A model generated the notes under the pieces. It had not been told where the DNA came from. It ran no database searches and was given only the letters and a program-made list of their open reading frames with translations. A stretch of 8,526 nt of DNA, taken from Bacteroidota bacterium. Its GTDB lineage: Bacteria; Bacteroidota; Bacteroidia; Chitinophagales; Chitinophagaceae. The translations under genes were made by a program, and so were the position numbers. Below, piece by piece: positions 1 to 7,413 of this stretch (position 1 is the first letter of the stretch; every line of letters starts with the position of its first letter). Location of the stretch: contig CANHJA010000089.1 of assembly GCA_947460795.1 (NCBI GenBank), positions 1-8,526 on the forward strand. The letters run 5' to 3'.

Positions 1-291
1 GAGTCGTTAGTTTTAGATGTACGTAAATATTCTGAATTTTAGGCAGTACAAGTTGAAGAAGCTTTTAGCAGACCGTTGGCCTATATTAATAATTGGTTGA
101 AAGATTTAACAGATGAAAAACCATTCTATATTCATTGTGCAGGTGGTTACAGAAGTATGATTGCTGCAAGTATACTTCAATCAAGAGGTTATAGAAATTT
201 TAAAGAAGTTGAGGGTGGATTTAATGCAATCGCAAAGACAGCAACGCCTAAAACTAACTTTGTTTGTCAAAGCAAAGTAATGGCTGTTTAA
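1..291 (+). pseudogene. Rhodanese domain C-terminus, interrupted by an in-frame stop
   Basis: This is the 3' end of a sulfurtransferase domain, cut by the left window edge. The frame from base 1 reads ESLVLDVRKYSEF, then a TAG at 40-42, then continues without a break to the TAA at 289-291. Both sides of the stop match the rhodanese fold: LVLDVR is the typical start of the second half of the core, and HCAGGYRS (codons 45-52, catalytic Cys at 136-138) is the active-site loop. In Bacteroidota such a domain often ends an MBL-fold persulfide-dioxygenase-like protein; that upstream part is outside the window. The family role is transfer of sulfane sulfur through a cysteine persulfide, which fits the YeeE/YedE genes downstream. 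TAG is used as the normal stop in at least three genes here, so recoding is unlikely. Either the gene is broken, or the base is a sequencing error, or a shorter piece restarts internally (no ATG precedes the active-site loop; a TTG lies at 76). Confidence 0.7.
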
Positions 292-350
292 TGATATCTT
301 TTAAAGAGTACAATAGATTTAAAAAATACATATAAAGTTACATTTAAAAA

Positions 351-1001
351 ATGAATAGTATGGAAAATTTTGACAGAAAAAAACATTGGGAAACCATTTA
401 TTCAACTAAAGAAATGAATGAAGTAAGTTGGTTTGAACCAAAGCCTGAAACATCATTGCAGCTTATTAATGAAATGATAAATAATAAAAATGCTAAAATA
501 ATTGACATTGGAGGTGGGGACAGTTTTTTGGTTGATTTTTTATTAGAAGCAGGATATACCAATATTACAGTGTTGGATATTTCTGAAAATGCATTAGAAA
601 GAGCGAAGAAAAGATTAGGGAATAAATCCAAAAAAGTAAATTGGATTGTTGCTGATGCAGCCACTTTCATACCAGATGAAAAATATGATTTGTGGCATGA
701 TAGAGCCGCGTTTCATTTTTTGACAAACGAAAATGAAATTAATAACTATTTAAAAGGAATTCAAAATGGAATGAATGAAAATGGTAAAATTATTATTGGG
801 ACTTTTTCGGAAAACGGACCTTTAAAATGCAGTGGAATTGAAATTAAACAATACTCCGAAAATTCTTTAACAACCTTATTAAATCAATTTTTTGAAAAGA
901 TAAAATGCATTGCCGTTGACCATAGAACACCTTTTAATACATTACAAAATTTCATTTTTTGCAGTTTTAATAATTTAAAAACAAGGCAAGGAATTTTATA
1001 A
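351..1001 (+). CDS. Class I SAM-dependent methyltransferase
   Basis: A 216-residue cytoplasmic protein with a Rossmann-type methyltransferase fold. The glycine-rich SAM-binding motif is IDIGGGDS (residues 51-58). The acidic residue after strand 2 is D76 in VLDIS, and A101-D102 in VADAATF fits the adenine-contacting loop. WHDRAAFHFL (115-124) is a segment characteristic of this small-methyltransferase group. The N-terminal HWETIYSTKEMNEVSWFEP segment (12-30) is also typical of these Bacteroidota proteins. The methyl acceptor cannot be read from the sequence. Its place between a rhodanese and a thiosulfate-type transporter suggests a sulfur or thiol compound, but this is inference from context. 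Two starts are possible, ATG at 351 or ATG at 360, with no Shine-Dalgarno sequence to decide; the longer one is given. The gene is 59 nt behind the rhodanese remnant, so the two could share a transcript. Confidence 0.88.
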   Translation: MNSMENFDRKKHWETIYSTKEMNEVSWFEPKPETSLQLINEMINNKNAKIIDIGGGDSFLVDFLLEAGYTNITVLDISENALERAKKRLGNKSKKVNWIVADAATFIPDEKYDLWHDRAAFHFLTNENEINNYLKGIQNGMNENGKIIIGTFSENGPLKCSGIEIKQYSENSLTTLLNQFFEKIKCIAVDHRTPFNTLQNFIFCSFNNLKTRQGIL

Positions 1002-1114
1002 ACAGTTTTTTACTATGTTTAAGACTATATTTAAATGCTTTGTATGCAAATTAGAATACAATTAATTTTACTTCGAAAAAAAATAGCGAACAACAGTTAC
1101 AAAAAATAAATAAA

Positions 1115-1678
1115 ATGTTAGAAATTATACAAAAACCTTGGCCTTGGTATGTGGCAGGCCCGTTGATAGGATTAACAGTTCCTATATTATTAATTATTGG
1201 AAACAAATCATTCGGTGTTTCAAGTTCCTTTAGACATATATGTGCTTCTTGCATTCCTATGAACATTCCTTTTTTTAAATACGAATGGAAAAAAGAAATT
1301 TGGAATCTATTTTTCGTTTTCGGAATTTTTATAGGAGGTATAATTGCAGTGCAGTTATTAGGAAATCCTGAACCCGTAGTTGTTCGCCCAAAATTGACTG
1401 CTGAATTGCAACAATATGGAATTACAGATTTTTCACAATTGTTGCCTAGTCAAGTTTTTAATTTCGAGAATTTATTTTCTATCAAAGGTTTTATTATGAT
1501 CGTTCTGGGCGGTTTTTTAGTAGGATTTGGAACACGATATGCGGGAGGTTGCACCAGTGGGCACGCTATTATGGGCATTTCAACTTTACAAAAGTCTTCA
1601 TTAATTGCAACTTGTTGTTTTATGATAGGAGGTTATATAATGGCAAATTTCATTTTGCCAATCATCTTATCACTTTAA
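1115..1678 (+). CDS. YeeE/YedE-family membrane protein (first half)
   Basis: A 187-residue inner-membrane protein of the YeeE/YedE (sulfur transport) family. Hydrophobic segments are visible at about 13-30, 62-83, 124-139 and 161-185. The signature is GFGTRYAGGCTSGHAIMG (137-154). Its cysteine, C146, corresponds to the conserved Cys that, in characterised YeeE thiosulfate importers, interacts with the substrate as it passes. A second Cys cluster, HICASC (41-46), is also typical of this half. Full-length YeeE carries two such repeats in one chain. Here the repeats are encoded by two adjacent genes, a common arrangement in Bacteroidota. The stop is 14 nt before the next gene, so co-translation in an operon is very likely. 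Thiosulfate or a related sulfur compound is the probable substrate. A gap of 113 nt separates it from the methyltransferase gene. Confidence 0.9.
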   Translation: MLEIIQKPWPWYVAGPLIGLTVPILLIIGNKSFGVSSSFRHICASCIPMNIPFFKYEWKKEIWNLFFVFGIFIGGIIAVQLLGNPEPVVVRPKLTAELQQYGITDFSQLLPSQVFNFENLFSIKGFIMIVLGGFLVGFGTRYAGGCTSGHAIMGISTLQKSSLIATCCFMIGGYIMANFILPIILSL

Positions 1679-1692
1679 AAATAAATTAGAAA

Positions 1693-2181
1693 ATGAATAT
1701 AAATACAGAAAAAGATAATAGACATGTTGATGCTGTTTGTGTGAATGAAAGCAATTTAACCCACAAGTGGTACCATAATGTGAAATATTTAATAGTTGGA
1801 ATTGGCTTTGGAATAATTTTTGTAAAAGCCGAAATTATTAGTTGGTTTAGAATACAAGAAATGTTTAGATTTCAGTCTTTTCATATGTTTGGTATAATTG
1901 GGAGCGCTATTCTTGTTGGTATGATATCAATCTTTGTAATTAAAAAATTTAATGTAAAAACCATTTATGGGGAAGATATAAAAATTTCAACCAAAGAATT
2001 TAATAAAGGACAAATATACGGGGGATTAATTTTTGGTCTTGGTTGGGCTATTACAGGTGCTTGCCCGGGTCCATTATTTGCACAAATAGGTACTGGATCT
2101 TTGGTGGTAATCGTTACCTTGTTTAGTGCTATTTTGGGAACATGGATGTATGGAAAATTCAGAGACAAACTTCCACATTAG
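1693..2181 (+). CDS. YeeE/YedE-family membrane protein (second half, DUF6691 type)
   Basis: A 162-residue inner-membrane protein, the partner of the preceding YeeE half. Hydrophobic segments lie at about 31-50, 65-84, 107-132 and 135-153. The signature motif is GLGWAITGACPGPLFAQIG (115-133), with the conserved cysteine C124. Together with C146 of the upstream protein it would provide the two-Cys relay known from one-chain YeeE transporters, and the two proteins probably form one transport unit. An unusual hydrophilic N-terminal stretch of about 30 residues (with C16) precedes the first membrane segment. The start ATG lies 14 nt after the upstream stop. The gene ends in TAG, 16 nt before the DUF2490 gene. 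Confidence 0.9.
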   Translation: MNINTEKDNRHVDAVCVNESNLTHKWYHNVKYLIVGIGFGIIFVKAEIISWFRIQEMFRFQSFHMFGIIGSAILVGMISIFVIKKFNVKTIYGEDIKISTKEFNKGQIYGGLIFGLGWAITGACPGPLFAQIGTGSLVVIVTLFSAILGTWMYGKFRDKLPH

Positions 2182-2197
2182 TCTATTAAAAACATCA

Positions 2198-2923
2198 ATG
2201 AAAAAGAAATTCTTCTTCACTTTCATATTTATTAATTCTATTTTTATAAGTGTAAATAATAAAATAATTGCACAAACACACAGCAATTTTTGGTCTCGTT
2301 TATCGCTTAATAAAAAAATATCTTCAAGATATAAATTTGATCTGGAGCTACAATACAGACGTCAAAATGGATTCGAAAACAACAATCCTGTTTTCGAGCC
2401 TTTATTGTATTCTTTAAGAACTTGGGTTGTTTATCAACCTAAAAAAGAAATTCAATTTTCAATATCTCCATTTGCTTATTTTTATCATTTCCCAATAATC
2501 AATAATGCGTCTGACGTTTCAAAGCCATTTTTAAAAGAGTATAGAATAGCTTTTGCAATGGATAATAAAATTGCTAATTATAAAAAATATGTCTTTCAAA
2601 ATAGAGTAGGGTTAGAATATCGAATTTTTCAACCAACAATCAATAATGTGGTTCGATTTAGAGAAAAATTAGCGATGAAATATGCTTTTACATCCAAGTG
2701 GAGTTTGTTTGTATACGATGAAATGTTATTGAATTTATGTGGTGTGGCAAGAAATCATATGTTTGATCATAATAGATTGGGTTGGAATGTAAATTTTAAT
2801 ATTACCCCAAAATATAAAATTGAAGCTGGCTATATTTTCATTACTAGGCTTCAACGAACTGCTATAACCAATGTAGAAGAAAATAATTTTCTTTTAAACT
2901 TTACTTATTTTTTTACAAATTAG
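2198..2923 (+). CDS. DUF2490 family predicted outer-membrane protein
   Basis: A 241-residue protein with an N-terminal signal peptide: MKKK, a hydrophobic stretch, and probable cleavage after IIAQ near residue 26. The mature part alternates polar and aromatic residues in short strands (for example LELQYRRQN, FSISPFAYFYHF, YKIEAGYIF). It ends in FLLNFTYFF, as expected for a beta-barrel that inserts through a C-terminal aromatic strand. The pattern NFWSRLSLNKKIS...YKFDLELQYRRQ is characteristic of DUF2490, a family common in Bacteroidota with no settled function. The frame stays open upstream to a GTG at 2126 inside the previous gene, but the signal peptide makes ATG 2198 the clear start. The 16-nt gap to the YeeE half suggests an operon, so it could act as an outer-membrane channel for the same sulfur compound; that is inference. 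Confidence 0.8.
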   Translation: MKKKFFFTFIFINSIFISVNNKIIAQTHSNFWSRLSLNKKISSRYKFDLELQYRRQNGFENNNPVFEPLLYSLRTWVVYQPKKEIQFSISPFAYFYHFPIINNASDVSKPFLKEYRIAFAMDNKIANYKKYVFQNRVGLEYRIFQPTINNVVRFREKLAMKYAFTSKWSLFVYDEMLLNLCGVARNHMFDHNRLGWNVNFNITPKYKIEAGYIFITRLQRTAITNVEENNFLLNFTYFFTN

Positions 2924-2980
2924 AATTAGCAAATATTCTGTCTTTATATTTACATCCTCCTAAATTGTAAATACAAAATT

Positions 2981-4654
2981 TTGCACGCTAACAAAACAAT
3001 TCTTCTGGCCACTTTAAATGCTAAATACATTCATATGAATTTAGCCATTCGTTTATTATTTGAATTAAATAAACACGATGAACGCTTAACTTGGAAAGAA
3101 TTTACAATAAAAGAAGATAAAGATTGGATTGCGAGTGAATGCGCAAAATTTGAAGTGGTTTGTTTGAGTTGCTACATCTGGAATATAGAGCAAACTAAAA
3201 TGGTATGTGAGAAAATTAAAGCCCTCAATCCTCATTGTAAAATAATGCTTGGCGGTCCCGAGGTTTCATATGAATGGGAAGATATTATAGCATTGCCTTT
3301 TGTAGATTATATCATTAAAGGAGAAGGAGAAATTCCTTTTACTTCTTTTTTGAAATTTTATCCAAACGTAGAAACAATTCCAAATTTAATTTCAAAAAAT
3401 GAACAAGGCATTCATTTTCACAAAGACAATTTTACATTCGATTTAAATTTATATGCCAACACAAATCCGTATCAAAATGACGATACAGAGAGTTTGCAAA
3501 ACAGGGTTTTATATATTGAAACATCCAGAGGTTGTCCTTACAAATGTGAATTTTGTTTGGCTAGTTTAGATAATAAGGTTCGTTATTTGCCGATTGACCA
3601 TATTAAATCCAATTTATTGTATTTAATGAAATATGGCAAGACGATTAAATTTTTAGATAGAACATTCAATGTAAAAAAAGATTTTACATTGGATATTTTT
3701 CAATTTATTTTAGACAACAGTCGTCCAGAAAATGTATTTCAATTTGAAATTACTGCTGATATTTTACATCCTGATATTATGCAGTTTATCATAGACAAAG
3801 TGCCTAAAGGAATGTTTCGTTTTGAAATTGGGATTCAAACAGTCAATCAAAAGGCCAATTTAGAAGTTAGCAGAAAACAAAATTTTGACAAAACAGCAGG
3901 TGTTATCAATGCCTTGAAAAATCATGTCGAAATGCATTTAGATTTAATTGTAGGCTTGGCTTTGGATTATTTTGAAGATATTAAATATAGTTTTGAAGAA
4001 GTATTTAAATTATATCCTCCCGAATTGCAATTAGGTTTCTTGAAATTTTTAAAAGGAACTCCGTTAAGAGAAAAGCACAATCAACATGGTTTTGTTTTCG
4101 ACCCCATTGCACCCTACCAAATAATAAAAAGCGATTATTTAAGTGAGCAGGAATTGGCAGATATTGTGAAGTTAGAGCATGCCTTGGAAATCTATTGGAA
4201 TAAAAAAAGAATCCCCAATACCTTGATATACATCACTGAAAATTATTCTGTTTTTGATTTTTTATTAGGACTAGGAAAATATTTTGGTGAACGAAGTTCT
4301 TATTTTAAATATACCTTTAAAGATATTTATGACATTGTTGAAAGCTATGCATTGCAAGCATTTCCTGAAGATCAATTAATTAAACAATTCTTAGCCATTG
4401 ATTTTTACAGTCAACATAAAATAAAACCTGGAATAAAATTTGTTGATGAAATTGAGCGAAAAGAAAAGAATGAAATTGTAAGTCAATTAAAATTAGATCA
4501 TCATAAAAATAGACACATTATTATTCCTGTTGATTTTGATTTTAAAAATTTCCAACAATCAAATAAAGTTGTTTTAAATCCACAAGAATTGGTGTTTGAA
4601 TACACAGGAACGAGTATGCCGAAAATAGTAACTGCTGAGAAAACGGCGGTCTGA
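2981..4654 (+). CDS. B12-binding-domain/radical SAM protein (DUF4080 type)
   Basis: A 557-residue cytoplasmic iron-sulfur protein. Residues about 5-130 form a Rossmann-like B12-binding-type domain (ILLATLNAKYIH, CLSCYIWN at 61-68, GGPEVSYE at 91-98, GEGE at 114-117). The radical SAM domain follows, with the cluster-binding CxxxCxxC as C185, C189 and C192 in SRGCPYKCEFC. FEIGIQT and DLIVGLA are typical later barrel strands. The C-terminal part (about 380-520) matches the DUF4080 region found in this family. The classical cobalamin-ligand motif DxHxxG is not visible, as in many members, so B12 binding is uncertain. The reaction is unknown. No in-frame ATG exists near the expected N-terminus. 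TTG at 2981 is the only suitable start, since the next Met (M19) would cut into the first strand. A possible -7 element, TATATTTA (2945-2952), lies upstream (consensus TAnnTTTG), but no convincing -33 box was found. Confidence 0.88.
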   Translation: MHANKTILLATLNAKYIHMNLAIRLLFELNKHDERLTWKEFTIKEDKDWIASECAKFEVVCLSCYIWNIEQTKMVCEKIKALNPHCKIMLGGPEVSYEWEDIIALPFVDYIIKGEGEIPFTSFLKFYPNVETIPNLISKNEQGIHFHKDNFTFDLNLYANTNPYQNDDTESLQNRVLYIETSRGCPYKCEFCLASLDNKVRYLPIDHIKSNLLYLMKYGKTIKFLDRTFNVKKDFTLDIFQFILDNSRPENVFQFEITADILHPDIMQFIIDKVPKGMFRFEIGIQTVNQKANLEVSRKQNFDKTAGVINALKNHVEMHLDLIVGLALDYFEDIKYSFEEVFKLYPPELQLGFLKFLKGTPLREKHNQHGFVFDPIAPYQIIKSDYLSEQELADIVKLEHALEIYWNKKRIPNTLIYITENYSVFDFLLGLGKYFGERSSYFKYTFKDIYDIVESYALQAFPEDQLIKQFLAIDFYSQHKIKPGIKFVDEIERKEKNEIVSQLKLDHHKNRHIIIPVDFDFKNFQQSNKVVLNPQELVFEYTGTSMPKIVTAEKTAV

Positions 4655-4670
4655 TTATTTTTGCCTGTGT

Positions 4671-4745
4671 AGCATTTGGGAAAACAATCAACCTGTTCAT
4701 ATCCCTGCTGTTGAGTTGTTGAAAGAAATCGAAAAACGCAAGTAA
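4671..4745 (+). other. Short open segment in the intergenic gap, possible gene remnant
   Basis: The 236-nt gap between the radical SAM gene and the SurA-like gene contains a stretch that reads SIWENNQPVHIPAVELLKEI and then EKRK followed by TAA (4743-4745). The amino-acid composition looks like the C-terminus of a real soluble protein, ending in a charged helix. The same frame is open only back to a TAA at 4629-4631, inside the radical SAM gene, and contains no ATG. It may be the tail of a decayed gene, or an alternative C-terminus reached by a frameshift at the end of the radical SAM gene. Chance is also possible at this length. The rest of the gap (4746-4890) holds no recognised element; a TAAATTGC at 4876-4883 resembles a Bacteroidota -7 box but is too close to the ATG at 4891 to be convincing. 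Confidence 0.2.
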
Positions 4746-4890
4746 TTAAAGCGTTCAGCCGAAAAGATATCCGCTGCGGTCTCTATAAATGAATTAACCA
4801 TTTAGAATAGTTTCGGTTCCTACAAATTTCTGTTAAATCATTAATAATTGATACATAAACTAGCACTTTTATTCGTAAATTGCAACCTTT

Positions 4891-6249
4891 ATGAAAAGTA
4901 CTATACAGAAATTTATTGTCGCGATCGTTTTCGTTTTGGGTTCAATGAATATAAACGCTCAAACTTCAAATTTAGATAAAATAGCAGCCATAGTTGGTGA
5001 TAATATCATTTTAAAATCGGAGGTTGAAGGTGCATTTGCAGATTATCAAAAAGAAAACCCTTTGTTGGAAGAAAGTGAAAAGTGTGGTATACTCGAACAA
5101 TATGTTAGCCAAAAAGTATTGGTAGAACAAGCTGGGAGAGACAGTGTGATAATTTCTGATGAAGAAATTGAAGGCTCTCTAGAAAATAGAATCCGATATT
5201 TTGTGAATATGTATGGCTCGGTAGAAAAATTAGAAGAGAATGCGGGCAAAACGGTCTATCAATTAAAAGACGATTACCGACCTTTATTCAGAGATCAATT
5301 GACAGCACAAAGAATGCAATCAACGATTATTTCTTCTGTAAAAATTACCCCACAAGAAGTAAAAGCATTTTACGATAAAATACCTGTAGATAGCTTGCCA
5401 TTTTATCCCTCATTAGTAGAAGTTGGACAAATTGTTTTCAAGCCCAATATCAATGACGAAGTTGAAAAATATGCCATTGATAAATTAGAGGGCATTCGAA
5501 AAGATATCATTTCTGGGAAATCATCCTTTGAGGTGATGGCGGGTATTTACAGTGAAGATCCTGGAAGTAAAGATTTAGGAGGAGAACTGGGTATTGCAGG
5601 CAGAGATGAATATGTGCCTGAGTTTGCTGCCGCTGCTTTTAAACTTCAAAACGGTGAAATATCATCTGTTGTAAAAACAAAATTTGGTTTTCACATCATT
5701 CAAATGCTTAACAGACAAGGAGAAAAAGCAAAACTTCGCCACATATTAATTAAACCATTAATTACGAGTGATATGGTTGCTGTTACGATGAAAAAAGCAG
5801 ACAGCGTTAGAGCCAATTTGGTTTCAGGTAAACTTGAGTTTTCGGAAGCAGTAGGAAAATACACCACAGACGACAATACCAAATTAACGGGTGGAATGTT
5901 CTCTGATCAACAAACCGGTTCAACTTTTGTAGATGTAGAAACCTTGGAGCCACAAATTGCGTTGCTGATTAATGGCATGAAAAAAGGGGAGTTTTCTCAA
6001 CCCATGGATTTTTTAGACGCGCAAAGTGGAGATAAATTAGTACGAATTATTTATTTAAAAAATAGAACAGAACCTCATAAAGCGAATTTAACAGATGACT
6101 ATGGGAAAATTCAACAAGTAGCGTTCTCTCAAAAACAAAATGAATATTTAGTAAATTGGATAACTTCAAAAATGGGTACTTTTTATATTAAAATTGATGA
6201 AGAGTTCATGACTTGTCCTAAATTAGAACAGTGGAATAGTAAACCTTAG
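4891..6249 (+). CDS. SurA-like periplasmic peptidyl-prolyl cis-trans isomerase
   Basis: A 452-residue exported foldase. Residues 1-24 form a signal peptide ending in NINAQ. The SurA-type N-terminal chaperone region follows (about 25-165), opening with the family-typical LDKIAAIVGDNIILKSEVE. Two parvulin (PpiC) domains come next. The first (about 175-275) shows VEVGQIVF, YSEDPGSKDLGGELG and FGFHIIQM, all canonical parvulin elements. The second (about 282-385) starts at LRHILIKP and is more divergent, although GGMFSD is retained. In the family, SurA helps outer-membrane beta-barrel proteins fold in the periplasm; here the substrates would include proteins like the DUF2490 barrel. The length is usual for Bacteroidota members. 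The start ATG follows directly on the signal peptide logic, without a Shine-Dalgarno sequence. The stop is TAG, and the MoxR gene begins 65 nt later, a pairing seen in other Bacteroidota. Confidence 0.92.
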   Translation: MKSTIQKFIVAIVFVLGSMNINAQTSNLDKIAAIVGDNIILKSEVEGAFADYQKENPLLEESEKCGILEQYVSQKVLVEQAGRDSVIISDEEIEGSLENRIRYFVNMYGSVEKLEENAGKTVYQLKDDYRPLFRDQLTAQRMQSTIISSVKITPQEVKAFYDKIPVDSLPFYPSLVEVGQIVFKPNINDEVEKYAIDKLEGIRKDIISGKSSFEVMAGIYSEDPGSKDLGGELGIAGRDEYVPEFAAAAFKLQNGEISSVVKTKFGFHIIQMLNRQGEKAKLRHILIKPLITSDMVAVTMKKADSVRANLVSGKLEFSEAVGKYTTDDNTKLTGGMFSDQQTGSTFVDVETLEPQIALLINGMKKGEFSQPMDFLDAQSGDKLVRIIYLKNRTEPHKANLTDDYGKIQQVAFSQKQNEYLVNWITSKMGTFYIKIDEEFMTCPKLEQWNSKP

Positions 6250-6250
6250 A

Positions 6251-6280
6251 TTTGAGAATTGAATCTCATATATAAATTCA
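6251..6280 (+). promoter_or_regulatory. Weak candidate Bacteroidota promoter before the MoxR gene
   Basis: TTTG at 6251-6254 matches the Bacteroidota -33 box. An 18-nt spacer separates it from TAAATTCA at 6273-6280, which matches four of the six fixed bases of the TAnnTTTG -7 box. Transcription would begin near 6287, leaving a leader of about 28 nt before ATG 6315. In an AT-rich gap this could occur by chance, and read-through from the SurA-like gene is equally possible. Confidence 0.2.
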
Positions 6281-6314
6281 ACATTCATCACTTAAAAACC
6301 AACATTTAAAAAAC

Positions 6315-7271
6315 ATGTACAGTTCAGATATAAAAGCAGTAGAGGCATTGCAACAAAAATACAGCGAATTAAAAGCAGCTATTGGTCAAGTAATTGTGGG
6401 GCAACATGAGGTTGTTGAAGGAGCTATTATTTCTATTTTATGCAACGGACACAGTTTATTAGTTGGGGTGCCAGGTTTAGCAAAAACGTTGTTGGTAAAC
6501 ACAATTGCTCAAGTATTAGATTTAGGATTTAAGCGAATTCAATTTACTCCCGATTTAATGCCAAGTGATATTACGGGCGCTGAAATTTTAGATGAAAATC
6601 GGAATTTTAAATTCATTCAAGGCCCCTTGTTTTCCAATATTATTTTGGCCGATGAAATCAATCGGACACCGCCCAAAACACAAGCTGCTTTGTTGGAGTC
6701 TATGCAAGAAAGACAAATTACCATTGCAGGAGTGGTTCATAAATTGCCGGCACCATTTTTCGTATTGGCTACCCAAAATCCGATTGAGCAAGAAGGAACT
6801 TATCCTTTGCCTGAAGCTCAATTAGATCGTTTTATGTTTAATATTTGGTTGGATTATCCAACGTTTCAAGAAGAATTGGATGTTGTAAAAAACACTACAT
6901 CAGATAAAAAACAAGAACTGCCAAAAGTAATGAGTGGCGAAGAGATTTTATATTTCCAAGGCTTAGTTCGTCGAGTGCCAGTAACCGATCATGTGATGGA
7001 ATATGCGGTGAGATTGGTACATAAAACTCGACCAAATGAACAAGGATCTGACATTGCTCGAAACTACATTTCTTGGGGAGCGGGTCCACGGGCTTCACAA
7101 AATTTAATTATGGGTGCAAAATGTTATGCCTTATTGCATGGCAAATTCAGTCCAGACATTGAAGATGTAAAAGCCGTTGCATTGCCTATTCTTCGTCATC
7201 GTTTGGTAAGAAATTACAAAGCCGAAGCCGAAGGATTGAAAATAGAAGATATTATTTCTAAATTATTATAA
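6315..7271 (+). CDS. moxR: MoxR-family AAA+ ATPase
   Basis: A 318-residue cytoplasmic ATPase of the MoxR group, full length for the family. Walker A is GVPGLAKT (residues 51-58). Walker B is IILADE (109-114), followed by the MoxR-typical INRTPPKTQAALLESMQE. Sensor 1 is N155 in LATQNP, and DRFMF (171-175) carries a conserved arginine. PILRHRL near residue 290 belongs to the lid domain. MoxR proteins are chaperone-like ATPases that often act with DUF58 and von Willebrand factor A proteins encoded next to them. Here no such partner follows: the gene ends at a strong terminator and the next genes lie on the other strand. The SurA-like gene upstream suggests, but does not prove, an envelope-related job. 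Confidence 0.95.
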   Translation: MYSSDIKAVEALQQKYSELKAAIGQVIVGQHEVVEGAIISILCNGHSLLVGVPGLAKTLLVNTIAQVLDLGFKRIQFTPDLMPSDITGAEILDENRNFKFIQGPLFSNIILADEINRTPPKTQAALLESMQERQITIAGVVHKLPAPFFVLATQNPIEQEGTYPLPEAQLDRFMFNIWLDYPTFQEELDVVKNTTSDKKQELPKVMSGEEILYFQGLVRRVPVTDHVMEYAVRLVHKTRPNEQGSDIARNYISWGAGPRASQNLIMGAKCYALLHGKFSPDIEDVKAVALPILRHRLVRNYKAEAEGLKIEDIISKLL

Positions 7272-7277
7272 TCGAAT

Positions 7278-7303
7278 AAAAAGCCAACGAAAGTTGGCTT
7301 TTT
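7278..7303 (+). terminator. Intrinsic terminator after the MoxR gene
   Basis: A perfect 11-bp stem, AAAAAGCCAAC (7278-7288) against GTTGGCTTTTT (7293-7303), encloses a GAAA loop (7289-7292) and provides its own run of T. It starts 6 nt after the MoxR stop. The stem is symmetric with A and T runs on both sides, so it could also stop transcripts arriving from the CAP gene on the opposite strand. Confidence 0.92.
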
Positions 7304-7355
7304 ATATTGGGTTACTCATTGCCTTATTCTTTATTCATCTTCGTTGCACCTGTTC

Positions 7356-7407
7356 CGATATTCGGGATTTCTTGCCCATTTATTAAAAGCCAAAGGCTTT
7401 AAAGAAC
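7356..7407. repeat. Direct repeat, copy 1 (downstream of the CAP gene)
   Basis: This segment matches 8054-8110 in the same orientation. The core 7364-7407 aligns with 8068-8110 with one single-base indel and five mismatches in 43 aligned positions (about 88% identity, counted by eye). The flanking CGATA...GGGA block (7356-7367) also aligns with 8054-8065 around a 5-6 base insertion in copy 2. The copy ends 6 nt beyond the CAP stop codon. It includes a small hairpin, TTAAAAGCC-AAA-GGCTTTAA (7383-7402), which could act as a weak terminator for the CAP transcript; the hairpin is not preserved in copy 2. Confidence 0.75.
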
Positions 7408-7413
7408 AGGTTT

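Noticed and set aside
40..42. TAG as a recoded sense codon
   Set aside because: TAG terminates the second YeeE half, the DUF2490 gene and the SurA-like gene at positions matching expected protein ends, so there is no sign of a changed genetic code.
398..670. - strand open frame within the methyltransferase gene
   Set aside because: It is a shadow of the real gene: no start context, no domain, and the + strand protein has clear SAM-binding motifs. The other opposite-strand and out-of-frame frames inside the YeeE, SurA-like and MoxR genes were rejected for the same reason.
2126..2197. Longer N-terminus for the DUF2490 protein, overlapping the YeeE half
   Set aside because: The extra 24 residues come from the overlapping coding sequence in another frame and would place residues before an obvious signal peptide starting at ATG 2198.
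4846..4883. Promoter of the SurA-like gene
   Set aside because: TTG at 4848-4850 and TAAATTGC at 4876-4883 are 25 nt apart, too far for a Bacteroidota -33/-7 pair, and the -7 candidate is only 7 nt before the start codon.
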